Shown: positions 46,893 to 59,373 of the stretch, piece after piece
Position numbering within the stretch: the first letter of the stretch is position 1
Layout of the letters: the number at the start of each line of letters is the position of its first letter
Source of the DNA: Zarea fungicola
Lineage: Eukaryota > Ascomycota > Sordariomycetes > Hypocreales > Cordycipitaceae
DNA length: 64,000 nucleotides
Reading direction: 5' to 3'
Assembly (NCBI GenBank): GCA_900169235.1
Contig: FWCC01000299.1
Location: forward strand, 1 to 64,000
Translations under genes and position numbers: made by a program
Notes under the pieces: model-generated
Told to the model about the DNA's origin: nothing
The model's database searches: none
Seen by the model: the letters and a program-made list of their open reading frames with translations, nothing else

Positions 46893-47455
46893 TTTTTTGT
46901 TATGATTAACTGGAAACTTCTCACTGCTAGTATGCTTTTGCCTTTTTCTCTCTTTTTTTTTTGGCTCTTGAGCGTTGGCGTTTGGGCACTGAACGATGAT
47001 GATAATGCATAAGTATGTACCTACTTTTTAGAATACCACTACCAATGGCTTGAACAGTGATGTCTGTTTAGAGCTGCTTAATTGTATAACAACATTGACT
47101 TCAACAACTTGCTTAAATGCCCTTTTTATGGTAAAAGGAAAAAAAACCGATGCGGTGACAGTGACGGTCCTTGAAATTATACCCCGAAAGAAAACAATTT
47201 TGTACATCTATATATTCCAAAAGGGAAAAAAAGAAAAAAGAAGATGAAGATGAAGAAGAAAAGGAACGAGAGAAAGAAAGAAAAGAAGATAACACTATTC
47301 CCACCGCTCATGTATTAACGCCAAAGGCCAAAAGCCAAAAGTCTAAAAGAACACAGTTATCAATCTCAATTCCACCCCATATGTCTTTGACTATCCCCTC
47401 TATTAATCTCACAAGGCTCAAGTGACATGCTTAGCCTCTTTTTTTTTTTTTTTTT
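46893..47455. other. convergent intergenic region with a purine tract and T18 run
   Basis: 563 bp. A purine-rich tract lies at 47219-47290 (GAAGAT/GAAAG units). A run of 18 T lies at 47439-47456 and reaches the stop codon of tvp38. No gene seen. Confidence 0.55.
47219..47290. repeat. purine-rich low-complexity tract
   Basis: About 70 bp almost purely A and G on the plus strand, with GAAGAT and GAAAG units. It is a potential H-DNA or nucleosome-excluding element in a 3' region. Confidence 0.8.
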
Positions 47456-48674
47456 TCACAGAAAATTCATATCCTTTGAGTTAGTGTTAGTGTTACTGTT
47501 TCCGTTACCAGCGTCACCGCTATCCTCCTCGTCCGAGAAGCTGGCACCCTGGGCGTCCCACATCGACAAGTCATCGTCGGACATGATGGCAGCGGCGTCC
47601 TCTGGGTCGAGTAGGGTAGTCTCAGAGTCAACGTATCCAGAGCGACCCTCCTCGGCATCGTCGGCGCCATCGTCCATGCCTTGGTCTCGCGCGATCTCGG
47701 CAGCGCGCTGCATGGTACGTCGGTAGATGATGTAGCCGACAGCGAGGCCGACGATGCTGCTGATGGTCATGCCAGCCCAGTTAAGGGCCTTGTCGCCGGC
47801 AGTCATCTCGTCACCACGCTCAAAGAGGATAGCGAGACGGCTACCAATGAAAACGTGGACGAGAAGCTTGAGACTGCAAAGTGTGGCAAGGTTTTGGTTA
47901 GTAAGAAGACATCTTTTCAAATATGTTTTGTTTTTTTGTTAGGCCTTACCTGGAAATAGCAGTAGAAACAGTAAAAGCAAGAGGTGTGATGCTGGGAATA
48001 GTTGCCAGGAAGCCATTGCTCAAGCTAAAGGGCAAGGGACAGAAACGAATGGCGGTCAGGTATAAGATACCTTCCTGGCGCATCACCTGTGCGAGTGCCA
48101 TGAATCGAGGGTCCTTGCCCACCCAGCGCTCGACAAAGTTGCCCAGCACGGTCCGGCTCGCGATGAAGGCGCACAAGCTGCCGAGCGTGCAGGCTGCGGC
48201 GGCAATCGGCCACCCCCAGGGAAAGCCCCAGACGTAACCAGCCACCGTCGTAGCCGTCGCGTAGCCAATGACGGGTGGGAAGGAAGTGACAAAGACCATG
48301 GCGAAGTTGATGAGCCAGCCGCCCGGAAGCTGGCGCCACTTCTCGGCGACGGGACCGAGCCAATCGAAAAACGCGCGAGTGTAGACGAGGGCGAGGACGC
48401 CGAGGACGAAGAGGACTAGGCCAGCGAGGCCTAGGAGGACCTGTTGGGTAAACGGCAGGCGCATGTACCAGGCGAGAACGCCCAGGCCCCAGTCAATGGC
48501 CTGTTTCACGAAAGATCGAGCCTGCGCGAGGCGCGAGGCATGTCGGCCGGAGCCGCGGCTAAGACGCCGGGAGGCAGCAGTATCGAGGCTGCGTCGGGAC
48601 CAGCGGGGGCCCATGGGTTCGGCTGGGGACGGCGAGGTCGAGGAGGTACGCATATGCGTCGATAGGCTCGGCAT
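47456..48674 (-). CDS. Golgi membrane protein Tvp38 (VTT/DedA family)
   Basis: Multi-pass late-Golgi membrane protein with the VTT (SNARE-associated) domain. Exon 1 is 48674-47950 and exon 2 is 47873-47456, 380 aa. The intron is 76 bp (GTAAGG donor, TTGCAG acceptor), joining STAIS to SLKLLVHVFIG. Residues 1-60 are Ser/Arg-rich and cytosolic. TM segments start at about 80 (VLLGLAGLVLFVLGVLALVY). The VTT core includes FPPVIGYATATTVAGYVWGFPWG, SRTVLGNFVERW and RFCPLPFSLSNGFLATIP. The C-terminal 80 residues are acidic (DDGADDAEEG...). The coding strand continues from TGA straight into a run of 18 A. Confidence 0.93.
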
Positions 48675-49945
48675 TTTGAATATGTGAGCTGCGAGTGCCG
48701 TCGTCGAAGTGGTGAAACCGATTTTATGCGCGCAGGGGACGGGGACTAGATTGAATGTTCCGATGGGTGCGTTCGCAATGTATGCTCAGGGCGAGTGTGT
48801 AGAATGAAGGATTAGCTCTGCAAATGCTAACTACCCATACCGTAGAATGATTTCGTCGATATTATATGTCGGAACTGGTATGCGGATCGTTGTTTGGAGT
48901 TCTCCTGTCTGGTTTGGCGTCGGATATCTCGGGCGCAGTTGAGGCGAAGTCAGAAAAGAGTGGCACACGGCGCATGCAAGTAAGCTTGCCAGCCCAAAAA
49001 AAATTACAGGTTTTACCCTTCTAAAGGGGAGTGAGTACGTTAGGGTAGGAGAAAAAGTACAATATTCCTGGTTGATCTAAAAACTGGCAGCTAAATGGGG
49101 AGTAGAAAGTTAACAACAGACAACTGCTGCGTTTTGGCTCTGTTTTTCCGAGGCCAAAGGGGTTCTACGATGCGCATAGTCGTCCGAGATGACGTGGGCT
49201 TTGTCGTAGGGCTAATAATAAACTTGACTCGTTTGAGGAGGATTATTCTGCGCTAACTAGTTAACTGATTATTTGCAAGTGACATAGGTAGTGAATAAAG
49301 TTGCCCGCTACGTTAAAAATAATTTATAGCGTTGCGCCCTTGCAGCTTTAGCGTTTCTGCTGCCCCTGTTGAGCGGCCATACACCGTGCTCGCAGAAAGG
49401 CTCGCCATTTGCGGAGGGTCTCCTTAATAATTGGAGAGAGTCAGGCAGGATACAAGATAAATAGAGGTAGATTACAATTGGACACGCTGCAAGAGTCCAC
49501 GTCTTAGTTACTAGCATCAGGGTGACTCTCCACTGCCGCACCAACTTTTTGCTTGCTCCGTGGTCTGGTGATGAGCTTCAAATGCTGCTAATACCCACCA
49601 CAAATAGGACGTTCTTACTATTACATAGGCAGGTACCCTAATAAACAATATATACACATTGAAAATCGGTGCCTGGTATTGGTACTGTCATGGAAACTTG
49701 CCTTCTGTGTAGCAGGACGGCGACTCTCCAATTTCGTCGAATAAATAGTCTGCGATTACCTTGAACTAGCCAGCGATAGGGACAGAGCCACTCTACATAA
49801 TACGGTTTTACCGCGTGACTCACCAGTCAGCCTTCCTGGGCAAGAGCCAAATAAAATAGGGCCATGCCGACTTCCAACCTGAGAAGGTTGGAAGCATCAA
49901 AACCAAGACATACAGCAACGACAAAATTTTAGCAGTCGCGCCACC
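48675..49945. other. divergent intergenic region, 1.3 kb
   Basis: No supported gene. The ORFs at 49308-49544 and 49638-49823 are short and not protein-like. It should hold promoters for tvp38 and the 405-aa gene. Confidence 0.45.
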
Positions 49946-51163
49946 ATGGATGATATATCGGCACAACTGCAGTCGCTGCTTAACCAGCACTTCCAAGTTA
50001 CCCCGACCTTTACATCACGACGGGATCAATGGTTCAAGAGACGGTACCAAAGTTGGACATGTGGTGACAAGAATAAAGAGCTTCTAGTCCTGGTTCCCAA
50101 AGCAGCGAGGACGGAGTGGGCGCCGGAGATGCTGCGCATATCAGACTGCCTAGCCAAATCCATATACAGCGCGGCGGCTGCAGAGCGCCAGAAACAATAC
50201 GTATCTTTTTCCCCTCGCCAGGATAAACTCTTTGCCGATTCTGTACTCGATGAGCCGTCACTCCTGCATCCAAAGCGCGAGGACGGAAGCCCAACGCTGC
50301 ACCCCCGGGCACAGCGTGGGGATTGGTGGCCTCATCAGTGCCTCTATGACCAGGCGTACGTCATCAGGGCACTGATCGAGCATGAGCAGGTGGCGCCATT
50401 ACTACGTATTTCCCAGATGCTCGACGTCGACTTCAAGACCGCAGAAGACCCCAAGGTCGTGACGAAATGGAGCCCACAGTCGGCCGCGGACGAGGGGTGG
50501 GGTGTTGTGGTCGATGAAGTGCTGCAGGTATTCTTTTTCTGTGCCATCTTGGGTGCATTTCCGGAAGCGCTTCTGACAGATAAATGCAACTATACGCGTT
50601 GGTTGCCGTTTGGAGAGATGCTGTCGGTGCAATCACCGGCGATGCGTTTCATTAGAGAATTGGAGAAACGGCCCGACTTCAAATACTTACAGTCGCAAAG
50701 CGACTTGAATCCGCACATGCGCCGGTGTATTTGCATTCTGGCGTCAGCGCAGGTATTGTATAAGGCCTGTGATCTTCCTGCGGTAAAGTGGGAGGCTCGC
50801 ATCAGCAACGCCATGTTATACTTTGTCGGCTTCGAGGCATGGAATCGCGAGCGGGAGGGCAGAGACTACCTGGCATGCCCGTTCAACGTTGCCAAGAATG
50901 ATAAATGGCTGACGCATGGTGTGGCAAGAATCGAAGCCGCAGTCAGGGAAGGAAGCGCAGTTTTTGCCGACAGCCGCTCCAAATCGCCGCGGTCCCGAGA
51001 TCCATTGCTACTCCACGAGCCCAGGAAATCCCCAGTTGCTGAGGACAACTCTGATGATGAAGATGACAAGCTGGCTGAGCTGGAGGCCGCAGAGGCTGCA
51101 TATGGAGCAAAGCGTAGTACAAAGTATCAGAGAAAGCAATGGCGGGGTTCAAATTTGTACTGA
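49946..51163 (+). CDS. fungal protein of unknown function, 405 aa
   Basis: Single-exon protein of 405 aa beginning MDDISAQLQSLLNQHF, with an A/C-rich upstream context suited to initiation. I do not recognise a family. It has no signal peptide or TM segment. Visible parts are a basic N-terminal region (RRDQWFKRRYQSW), a central globular, mostly helical stretch with aromatic and Cys residues (GDWWPHQCLYDQAYVIRALIEHEQV, VLQVFFFCAILGAFPEALLTDKCNYTRWL), and a C-terminal Ser/Arg then acidic stretch (EDNSDDEDDKLAELEAAEAA) ending KRSTKYQRKQWRGSNLY. Codon use and the uninterrupted frame support a real gene. Function unknown. Confidence 0.75.
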   Translation: MDDISAQLQSLLNQHFQVTPTFTSRRDQWFKRRYQSWTCGDKNKELLVLVPKAARTEWAPEMLRISDCLAKSIYSAAAAERQKQYVSFSPRQDKLFADSVLDEPSLLHPKREDGSPTLHPRAQRGDWWPHQCLYDQAYVIRALIEHEQVAPLLRISQMLDVDFKTAEDPKVVTKWSPQSAADEGWGVVVDEVLQVFFFCAILGAFPEALLTDKCNYTRWLPFGEMLSVQSPAMRFIRELEKRPDFKYLQSQSDLNPHMRRCICILASAQVLYKACDLPAVKWEARISNAMLYFVGFEAWNREREGRDYLACPFNVAKNDKWLTHGVARIEAAVREGSAVFADSRSKSPRSRDPLLLHEPRKSPVAEDNSDDEDDKLAELEAAEAAYGAKRSTKYQRKQWRGSNLY

Positions 51164-54100
51164 CAGATGCCCAATGTAAAAGAGGTGCAGGTGGCCGCGC
51201 TGTCCATTTTATCCTAAAAGAGAGCCGCGGGAGAGTTCGTACAGCATAACTGCATTCTGTAACGTGGATGGCGAAGAAACAAGTCTCGGGGTATGGTACT
51301 CGTGTTCTGGCCATGAAAGAGATCATCTACGCAGGGGGTTTTAGTCACGCTGAGCCCGCAACGCAGCAAGATAGAGACAGCAGCCAGTATGATAATGCAC
51401 GTAGTTAAGGAAGCTCAGCCATGGCCGATTGGGCTACATTGTTATCCACTGGATCAATTCGAGGCTGCTGAACTATATTTTATCCGCGTCGATCAGGAAG
51501 CAGCGTTGACAGTTATCCAGAGCCATGAAGAGGCAGGTGGATGGCGTGCCGTGGTAAACGATATTTTCCAAATCCAGATAAATTAGAAAATGGAGGATCC
51601 GAGCTAGTATAGGAATAATAGGAATAGCAGGGCAGGAATACTAGGAGGAATAAGAATAATAGAAAGAAGCAAATGCATCCTCGTATAAGAATGATAACGC
51701 CGGCTCATGAGGTTTAGTGAGATAATGCAGAATTCCGAGTTTAGTCTCATCTTGGATTCGACCCCTTCCTCTACCGTTTCTTCGACTTCCTCAACGGAAT
51801 TAAGCATATCCTCAACTTTAAGCAATAGCGGCATTCCGTCCGAACAAACCCGCGAATATACACGCCGCTACGCACACATACCATGTCAACCTTTCGGGCC
51901 ACACTGTTGCCGTTGCCGGTAGCCAACTGCACGGGTGACTCCACAAATTCATCGCTGTTGTTCCTACTCATCCTGTTCACTCTGTTGCCCAAATTTCCAT
52001 GGCTCTCCTGTTATTCCCGAATCAGACCTATGGTTCTATCTACTCGCAATCGAGGCTCGGCGGGTGATTACGAAATATTCGGTGAGCAGCTCGGGAGACT
52101 GCGCCAACTGGCACCAAGCTCTTTCATTACCCAGTAAAGGTTTATTTGTGCCAACTATAAATTCCGGGTTTGCGATACTTTTAAGGCTGTATGCGGTGTT
52201 GAAGATTGTCTAGGAGGCCGCATGAAAATTGAAAAGTATTGGCGGCGATACCGCGTGCTTGTAAGTACCTCATTACCTGCCTGGCGTGTTTTGGTATTTG
52301 ATCTGCATCGGTGTCCTCCCCCTAGTTTGTCCAGATGGACCAGGTTAGGGTTGCCATTTGGCAAGCAAGCAAGGTAGAATAATAGGTGAAATTGGGGCAT
52401 ACATACATAACAAGTTTACTGGCCCTCGGCCCGACCCCTGTCGACAAGCACCAGTTCTGTGAGCGAGATGTTATCCCAAGCCAAGCCTCAAGTTGCGCTG
52501 GTGACGTAGATGGCGGGGCTTCTGGGGTCGAATCAGTGGCCTAGTAATGTTGCGTGAACCATTTGGGGTCCAACCCCACAGACTGAAAAGAGGGAGAGAA
52601 ATCAAGTCATCCGAGGCGGTTTTATTATTCGTGTAATGAGACCAGCAAGATGGGGGGAAAATCAATAAAGAAACAACTAGGACTGCCTGGACAGACAAGG
52701 CTGTTGATTTAGAACCGCGACAAGGGTTGCCGAGGTGTGCAATTGGCGGCAGGTGTCAGTCAGCGGAACAACATCCGTGCGGAGTATCAGTACATACCTC
52801 TCTCTATGTAAATGGTCAGTGCATTGAAGTTTGTACCAAATACTGATATACACTGTAGGGTCAATGCTCAGCCCTTCAGTTCCGGTTCTGCTTCGCCCAC
52901 CAACAACTACCAAGTTGTCAGCTGAGGGAGGTTTCTCCGGCTGCCACTAATCATGGTACCTTGCCTCGATTCAAGCACCGCAGCATACTGTGCTCGGCCC
53001 CTTGATTTTAGATTTATTAGCGCAGCCTCACTAACAGATGGCAGATGGCTGCTTACAAGCCTATGCGGGTAACCAACCGTTTCGAGGGAATGGGCAATAG
53101 TAGAGAAGCTCTATAGTTCGGAACGGTATCTGGAATAGAGATTGGCATGTACTGAGTACGGAGTACCCTGAGGTCCCCTTGTCGTTTCATACCGAGACCC
53201 TAGTTCTGCCCTCGCTACCAACTTTGCCCTGTATGGCATGCCATTCCGCACCATCACAGGTTCTATCAAGTCACAATGATCAGCCTGCAGGGCTGCTGGC
53301 ACCACCGACCACTGGCGCGCGCCCCCTTCAACGTTGAACGGCTCCATACGGTAGACTTCACTGTGAGGCGTCCACCATGTGGTGTGGCTCTCCGTCCGCC
53401 ACATTTTGATGGTGCTGGCCACCGACCGTTTCCAGGGGTTGAAAGTCAGAATTTATCCTGCGATGATATTGTCTCTCAGTTCTTTATTACACAGATGCCT
53501 GATTGCATTGAAATCCTTCATCGCGGCGACAGGTACGCACGCACGGCACCAGGCTAATAATCCCATTTACCGTAAGGGGACAAAGCTACCTCTGCTCTGA
53601 GTGTGCGCGGAGACCTCGTTACTTGTTTCCAAGTAGACGAGCAGGTAGCAGATACCAGAGCTCGTATAAGGACAGGCGTTAGTCTCTGTATGCTGCATGG
53701 CAAAGGAACCGACATTGGCTTCGTGATTGGTTCATGTCGGGCACCTCTGTTCTGAAAATGACCCACCACCAAGCGAAATCGTTGTAGTCGGTACATACAT
53801 CTAGTGCAAATTGTGTGCATACTCCGTACTCCGTAGTCAAGTGTCCCTTCGTATTTTGCGCCAGAAATGGAGCGGCCACTATCCGCAGCATGAATTGAAT
53901 TTTTCTAGAAGAAAACCAAAGCGGCGTCTTCTCGTCTCTTGTCTCTGTTTATGTACTTCAATTGCGAATGAGTTTAAATGAGCGGCGGGGGGCACAATAT
54001 GTCTCGTAAACTTGGCATCCGTACTCTGCAATGTTGTATTGCTCGTTAACTTTTCTCCCTTGTAGCTGTCCGCCTCGCCTCCCGCCTGACACCCAATGGA

Positions 54101-55341
54101 ATGCATGTGCTTTCTGGTGCAGAGGGGCACATACGTTGTTGGTTGCAATTATACCTACCTGTATACCTAGGTAGTTCTAACGGTGCCCAGTATCATCTCT
54201 TCACCTGTTAGCTGTTTTACCAGCCAGTGGCTTTATCAAGCCGCTATTCTGTACCTGTGGCTACGCTCATACAGAATGTCAACCCCTCTCCGTTGGATTT
54301 GGGGGGTGGCGGCTCGGCCACAAAGCTCCGCAGGATAAATGACTGGAAATGCCTAGCAGTAGGCCAGACATGCAAGAATACTAACACTGTTAACTAGCCG
54401 ATCAATCCCACCAGCCACCAGCGGCCAGAAAAAGCAAACACGCTTTGGCCAACGGTGCTAACTTGCCCTGTCCTGGTCCGTCTGCTATTAGTCTAGAGAT
54501 CGCTACCTACCAGCACAGCACTCCGTACATGGTACTGTAACGTCGGTGGTAGTACGGACCCGTGAGACCTAACAGAGCTACCTAGCCACCTCAACCCACC
54601 TGTAGGCTCTGGAAATTCCTAATCCAGCAGGGCAAGCCCCCCGAGCCGTCTCGCACTGTCTACCACCAAGTCCACCATGTCCACGTCTTTCCCCCACAAC
54701 AACTCCTTCCAGTGCCGCTATCATTGACTGCCTCTAATAATAGGAAAACTACTCTGTAGAGTTTCTTGGTTCAACCTTTTTGTTTTATTTTTAAGAGACG
54801 CGGGACCGGCCTTGGCGACGGGCAAATCCTCTTCATTTTATAATCCGTCTTGAACTTTCATTTCCTTTCCAACTGTACGGCATCTCAGCATCGTACGGCG
54901 CTGACTTAGCATTGTCTGTAATTGACGAAAGAGGTTTCCCACACCGTTTGCTGCACGCCTCCACCACCATACCGCCACCCAGCCAACTCCTCTTCCCTCC
55001 CTCTCCGCCTCCCACTCGTTGCGCATTTCCTTTTCCATCCAACTGACTGCGCTGTTTTGCCGCCAGCCTCCTCTCACCAACTCCTTCTTCTTCTTTCGGC
55101 GCATGCCAAAGGATGCCAACTTGCTGAGAGTGCAGCGCGCACCTGGTGGTTGACTTGCCCAACTCCCCGTTTCTCAACTTGGAGAGGCCCAGCCTGTCTG
55201 TCGCTCACAATCTAACGCCTCCGATTTCATCGACCTCATCCCGCCGCCGCCCATCACATCAACACACACTCTCTCCCCTATCAAAGCATACTGCACTCTC
55301 CCTGCTTTGCCATAGACTGTCTCGCAGTCTTGTCCGGCAAT
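51164..55341. other. 4.2-kb gene-poor region upstream of nik1
   Basis: Only short ORFs without family features. It contains three copies of the 9-mer TACGGAGTA/TACTCCGTA (53157-53165, and overlapping copies at 53820-53828 and 53827-53835), a near copy at about 54520, and TACCTAGGTA at 54164-54173. From about 54800 the DNA is C/T-rich, the likely long nik1 leader with small upstream ORFs. No RNA gene recognised. Confidence 0.5.
53820..53835. repeat. overlapping TACTCCGTA pair (recurrent intergenic 9-mer)
   Basis: Two copies of TACTCCGTA overlap by two bases here. Other copies are TACGGAGTA at 16576-16584, 53157-53165 and 63752-63760. About 0.5 would be expected by chance on both strands of the window. 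Confidence 0.7.
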
Positions 55342-58300
55342 ATGGTTGACGACTCTGTCCTCGCCGCCGCCGCCCAAGTCGTCGCCTCACTCGCCGCAGA
55401 CCCAAAGACTGCATCCTCCCTCACAGTATCGCTCGGGTCCAAGATCAAGCTTCCCGGCGATGAGTCTCCTGCCAAGCAGTATTTTGAGATTGAACTGCAA
55501 AAGCTCGCCCTCAGAATCAATCATCTTGAGCGCAGGGCTGCCGCCGCCCCGCCTGCTGAACTCCCCGAGACTCCCAACGAACTCAACGACCCTGTCTTTG
55601 GTGATGATTCCTCCGTCTCGCCAGCCGTTCGCGCCGCCAGGGCAAAGCTCCTGCAGGCCAACCCCGGCCTGATGGACGGCTCTCGTCTCGCCGGCCATGT
55701 CACAAAAGAGCAGCTCGAGGGCCTTCGCGTCCATGTCGATGGCCAGTCAAAACTTCTTGACAACCAACGTCAGGAACTCATAGGCGTAAACGCCCAGCTC
55801 CTCGAACAGAAACATCTTCAGGAGCGTGCTCTCGAGGTTCTTGAACAAGAACGTGTCGCCACCCTCGAGCGAGAACTATGGAAGCATCAGAAGGCCAACG
55901 AAGCCTTTCAAAAGGCTCTTCGTGAAATTGGTGAAATCATCACAGCTGTTGCCCGTGGTAACCTCACAATGAAGGTCCGCATGAACACTGTTGAAATGGA
56001 CCCTGAAATTACTACTTTCAAACGTACCATCAACGCCATGATGGACCAACTCCAAATCTTCGCCTCCGAGGTCTCGCGTGTAGCCCGTGAAGTTGGTACT
56101 GAAGGTCTGCTTGGCGGCCAGGCTCGTATCGGTGGTGTTGACGGAACTTGGAAAGAACTCACGGATAACGGTTCGTCATGCCCCATCTTTTCTTCTCAAG
56201 TGCATGAGTCGACGCGGTGTTCTAACATGCCTCCCCAGTGAACGTCATGGCCCAGAACCTCACAGATCAAGGTAAGAATCGAAAATACCATGTGTACACC
56301 TCATTTTTATTTTATTTTCGTTTAAAACTAATGATTCATAGTGCGAGAAATCGCCTCTGTCACCACTGCGGTCGCCCACGGCGATTTAACAAAAAAAATT
56401 GGACGACCCGCTCGCGGAGAAATTTTGCAGCTTCAGCAAACCATCAACACCATGGTGGACCAACTCAGAACATTCGCCTCCGAAGTCACACGCGTAGCCA
56501 GAGATGTGGGCACTGAGGGTATTCTCGGTGGTCAGGCCGACGTTGGGGGGGTCAAGGGCATGTGGAACGATCTGACAGTCAATGTCAATGCAATGGCCAA
56601 CAACCTGACGACTCAAGTACGTGACATTATCAAGGTCACGACCGCTGTCGCCAAGGGTGATCTCACCCAAAAAGTTCAGGCCGACTGCCGAGGAGAAATC
56701 TTCGAACTCAAGTCCACAATCAACTCGATGGTCGACCAACTTTCCCAGTTTGCTCGTGAGGTCACCAAAATTGCCAGAGAGGTCGGAACAGAGGGACGGC
56801 TCGGTGGCCAGGCGACGGTCCACGACGTCGAGGGTACATGGCGTGATCTTACCGAGAATGTCAACGGTATGGCCATGAACCTCACTACACAGGTCCGAGA
56901 AATCGCCAAGGTCACCACCGCCGTCGCCAAAGGTGATCTCACAAAGAAGATAGGTGTCGAGGTTCAAGGTGAAATTCTGGAGCTTAAAAATACAATTAAC
57001 CAAATGGTTGACCGCCTCGGTACATTCGCCGTCGAAGTCAGCAAGGTCGCCCGTGAAGTCGGCACTGAAGGGACTCTTGGTGGCCAAGCCCAAGTTGCCA
57101 ATGTCGAGGGCAAATGGAAGGATCTCACTGAGAATGTCAACACCATGGCTTCTAATCTCACGGTTCAAGTCAGAAGTATCTCTGCCGTTACGCAAGCCAT
57201 TGCAAATGGTGATATGAGCCGCACAATTGACGTCGAAGCCAATGGAGAGATAAAGGTTCTGAAAGAAACCATCAATAACATGGTTGGTCGACTCTCTAGC
57301 TTCTGCTACGAAGTGCAACGAGTTGCAAAGGACGTCGGTGTCGACGGCAAGATGGGTGCACAGGCAGATATTGCTGGTCTGAATGGACGATGGAAGGAAA
57401 TTACAACAGATGTCAACACTATGGCTGCCAACTTGACGACCCAAGTGCGCGCTTTCTCGGATATTACAAATCTTGCGACGGACGGAGACTTCACCAAGCT
57501 TGTCGATGTGGAAGCATCCGGTGAAATGGACGAACTGAAGCGAAAGATCAATCAAATGATTTCAAACCTCAGAGACAGTATTCAGCGAAATACGCAAGCA
57601 AGAGAGGCTGCTGAACTGGCCAACAAGACTAAATCCGAGTTCCTTGCCAACATGTCCCACGAGATCCGAACCCCTATGAACGGCATCATTGGCATGACGC
57701 AACTGACTTTGGATACCGACTTGACACAGTATCAGAGGGAAATGCTGAACATCGTCCATAACCTTGCGAACAGTCTCCTGACGATCATAGATGATATCCT
57801 GGACTTGTCCAAGATTGAAGCCAGGAGGATGGTTATTGAAGAGATCCCGTATACGTTACGTGGAACCGTATTCAATGCGCTCAAGACCCTGGCAGTCAAG
57901 GCCAATGAAAAATTCTTAGATCTTACCTACAAGGTTGACAGCTCGGTCCCTGATCACGTCGTTGGCGACAGCTTCCGTCTTCGACAGATTATTCTCAACC
58001 TTGTGGGCAACGCCATCAAGTTTACCGAGCATGGTGAGGTTAGCCTCATAATTAAGAAGAGTACCCTGGATGAGGAAGTCGGACCTGGTCAATACGCCAT
58101 TGAATTTGTCGTCGAAGACACTGGCATTGGCATTGCTAAGGACAAACTGGACCTCATTTTTGATACGTTCCAACAAGCCGACGGCTCCATGACTCGCAAG
58201 TTTGGTGGCACCGGTCTTGGACTGTCTATTTCAAAACGATTGGTAAACCTCATGGGCGGTGATCTATGGGTTAACAGCGAAGCAGGCAGAGGCAGCCAGT

Positions 58301-59373
58301 TCCACTTTACATGCCGTGTAAAGCTCGCCTCGGATGACACTGAGAGCATGGAAAAGCAACTACAGCCGTACCGAGGACACCAAGTTCTGTTTGTAGACAA
58401 GTCTCAATCCAGCTCAGGTATTGAGATTCGAGCAATGCTTGAGCAAATTGGCATGCACCCTGTCATGGTCGACTCAGAAAAGAGCTCTGCTCTAACAAGA
58501 CTAAAGTCTGGTGGCGCCTTGCCCTACGATGCCATTCTAGTCGATTCCATCGAGATGGCGAGACGACTTCGTGCCGTTGATGACTTCAAGTACCTCCCAA
58601 TCGTTCTGCTTGCCCCCGTTGTGCACGTCAGCTTGAAATCATGCCTCGACTTGGGTATCTCGTCCTGCATGACAACGCCTTGCAATCTTATTGACCTGGG
58701 CAACGGCATGATTCCGGCGCTGGAGAATCGCGCAACCCCAACGCTGGCCGACAACACCAAATCTTTTGAGATTTTGCTGGCTGAGGACAATACAGTAAAC
58801 CAAAGGCTCGCTGTAAAGATCTTGGAGAAATACCACCATGTCGTGACGGTGGCAGGCAATGGTTGGGAAGCCGTGGAGGCCGTCAAGGAAAAGAAGTTCG
58901 ATGTTATCTTAATGGATGTTCAGATGCCCATCATGGGTGGATTTGAGGCCACCGGCAAGATTCGCGAATACGAGCGCAGTATGGGCTCTCACCGCACTCC
59001 AATCATTGCGCTCACTGCACACGCAATGATGGGTCATCGTGAGAAGTGTATTCAAGCTCAGATGGACGAGTACTTGTCGAAGCCACTCCAGCAGAACCAG
59101 CTTATACAGACGATTCTCAAGTGCGCGACGCTAGGAGGGCCACTCTTGGAGAAGAACCGAGAGCAAGAGCTTCTCGCTATGCAAGCGGATGTAAACTCGT
59201 CGCTACACAAGGAAGATAGCGGGCTTTTGCGACCTGCTATGGAAAGTCGATCCTTCACGTCTCGAGAGCCACTAAAGTCAAGAGACTCAAACGGAAATGA
59301 TATTTCTGGCCCACAAGACGCGGTTTCGAGAACACGTCGAGAGATGGCTGATACCCGAAGGCTCACCAACTAG
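55342..59373 (+). CDS. group III hybrid histidine kinase NIK1/OS-1
   Basis: Cytosolic osmosensing two-component kinase acting upstream of the HOG-type MAPK cascade, and the family tied to dicarboximide and phenylpyrrole fungicide response. Exons: 55342-56170, 56239-56271 (33 nt) and 56342-59373, 1297 aa, the expected length. Joins read [27 protein letters not shown]. Residues 1-185 include coiled coil. About six HAMP units follow at 190-690, with repeated EVGTEGxLGGQA-type linkers (GLLGGQA, GILGGQA, GRLGGQA, GTLGGQA, KMGAQA). The phosphorylated His is H727 in [16 protein letters not shown]. ATPase motifs are [15 protein letters not shown] and [11 protein letters not shown]. The receiver domain has D1146 in VILMDVQMP and the conserved Lys in LSKPL. 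No TM segment, as expected. Confidence 0.98.

Noticed and set aside
56386..57555. 389-aa minus-strand ORF inside nik1
   Set aside because: Shadow of the repetitive HAMP coding region; no family features of its own.
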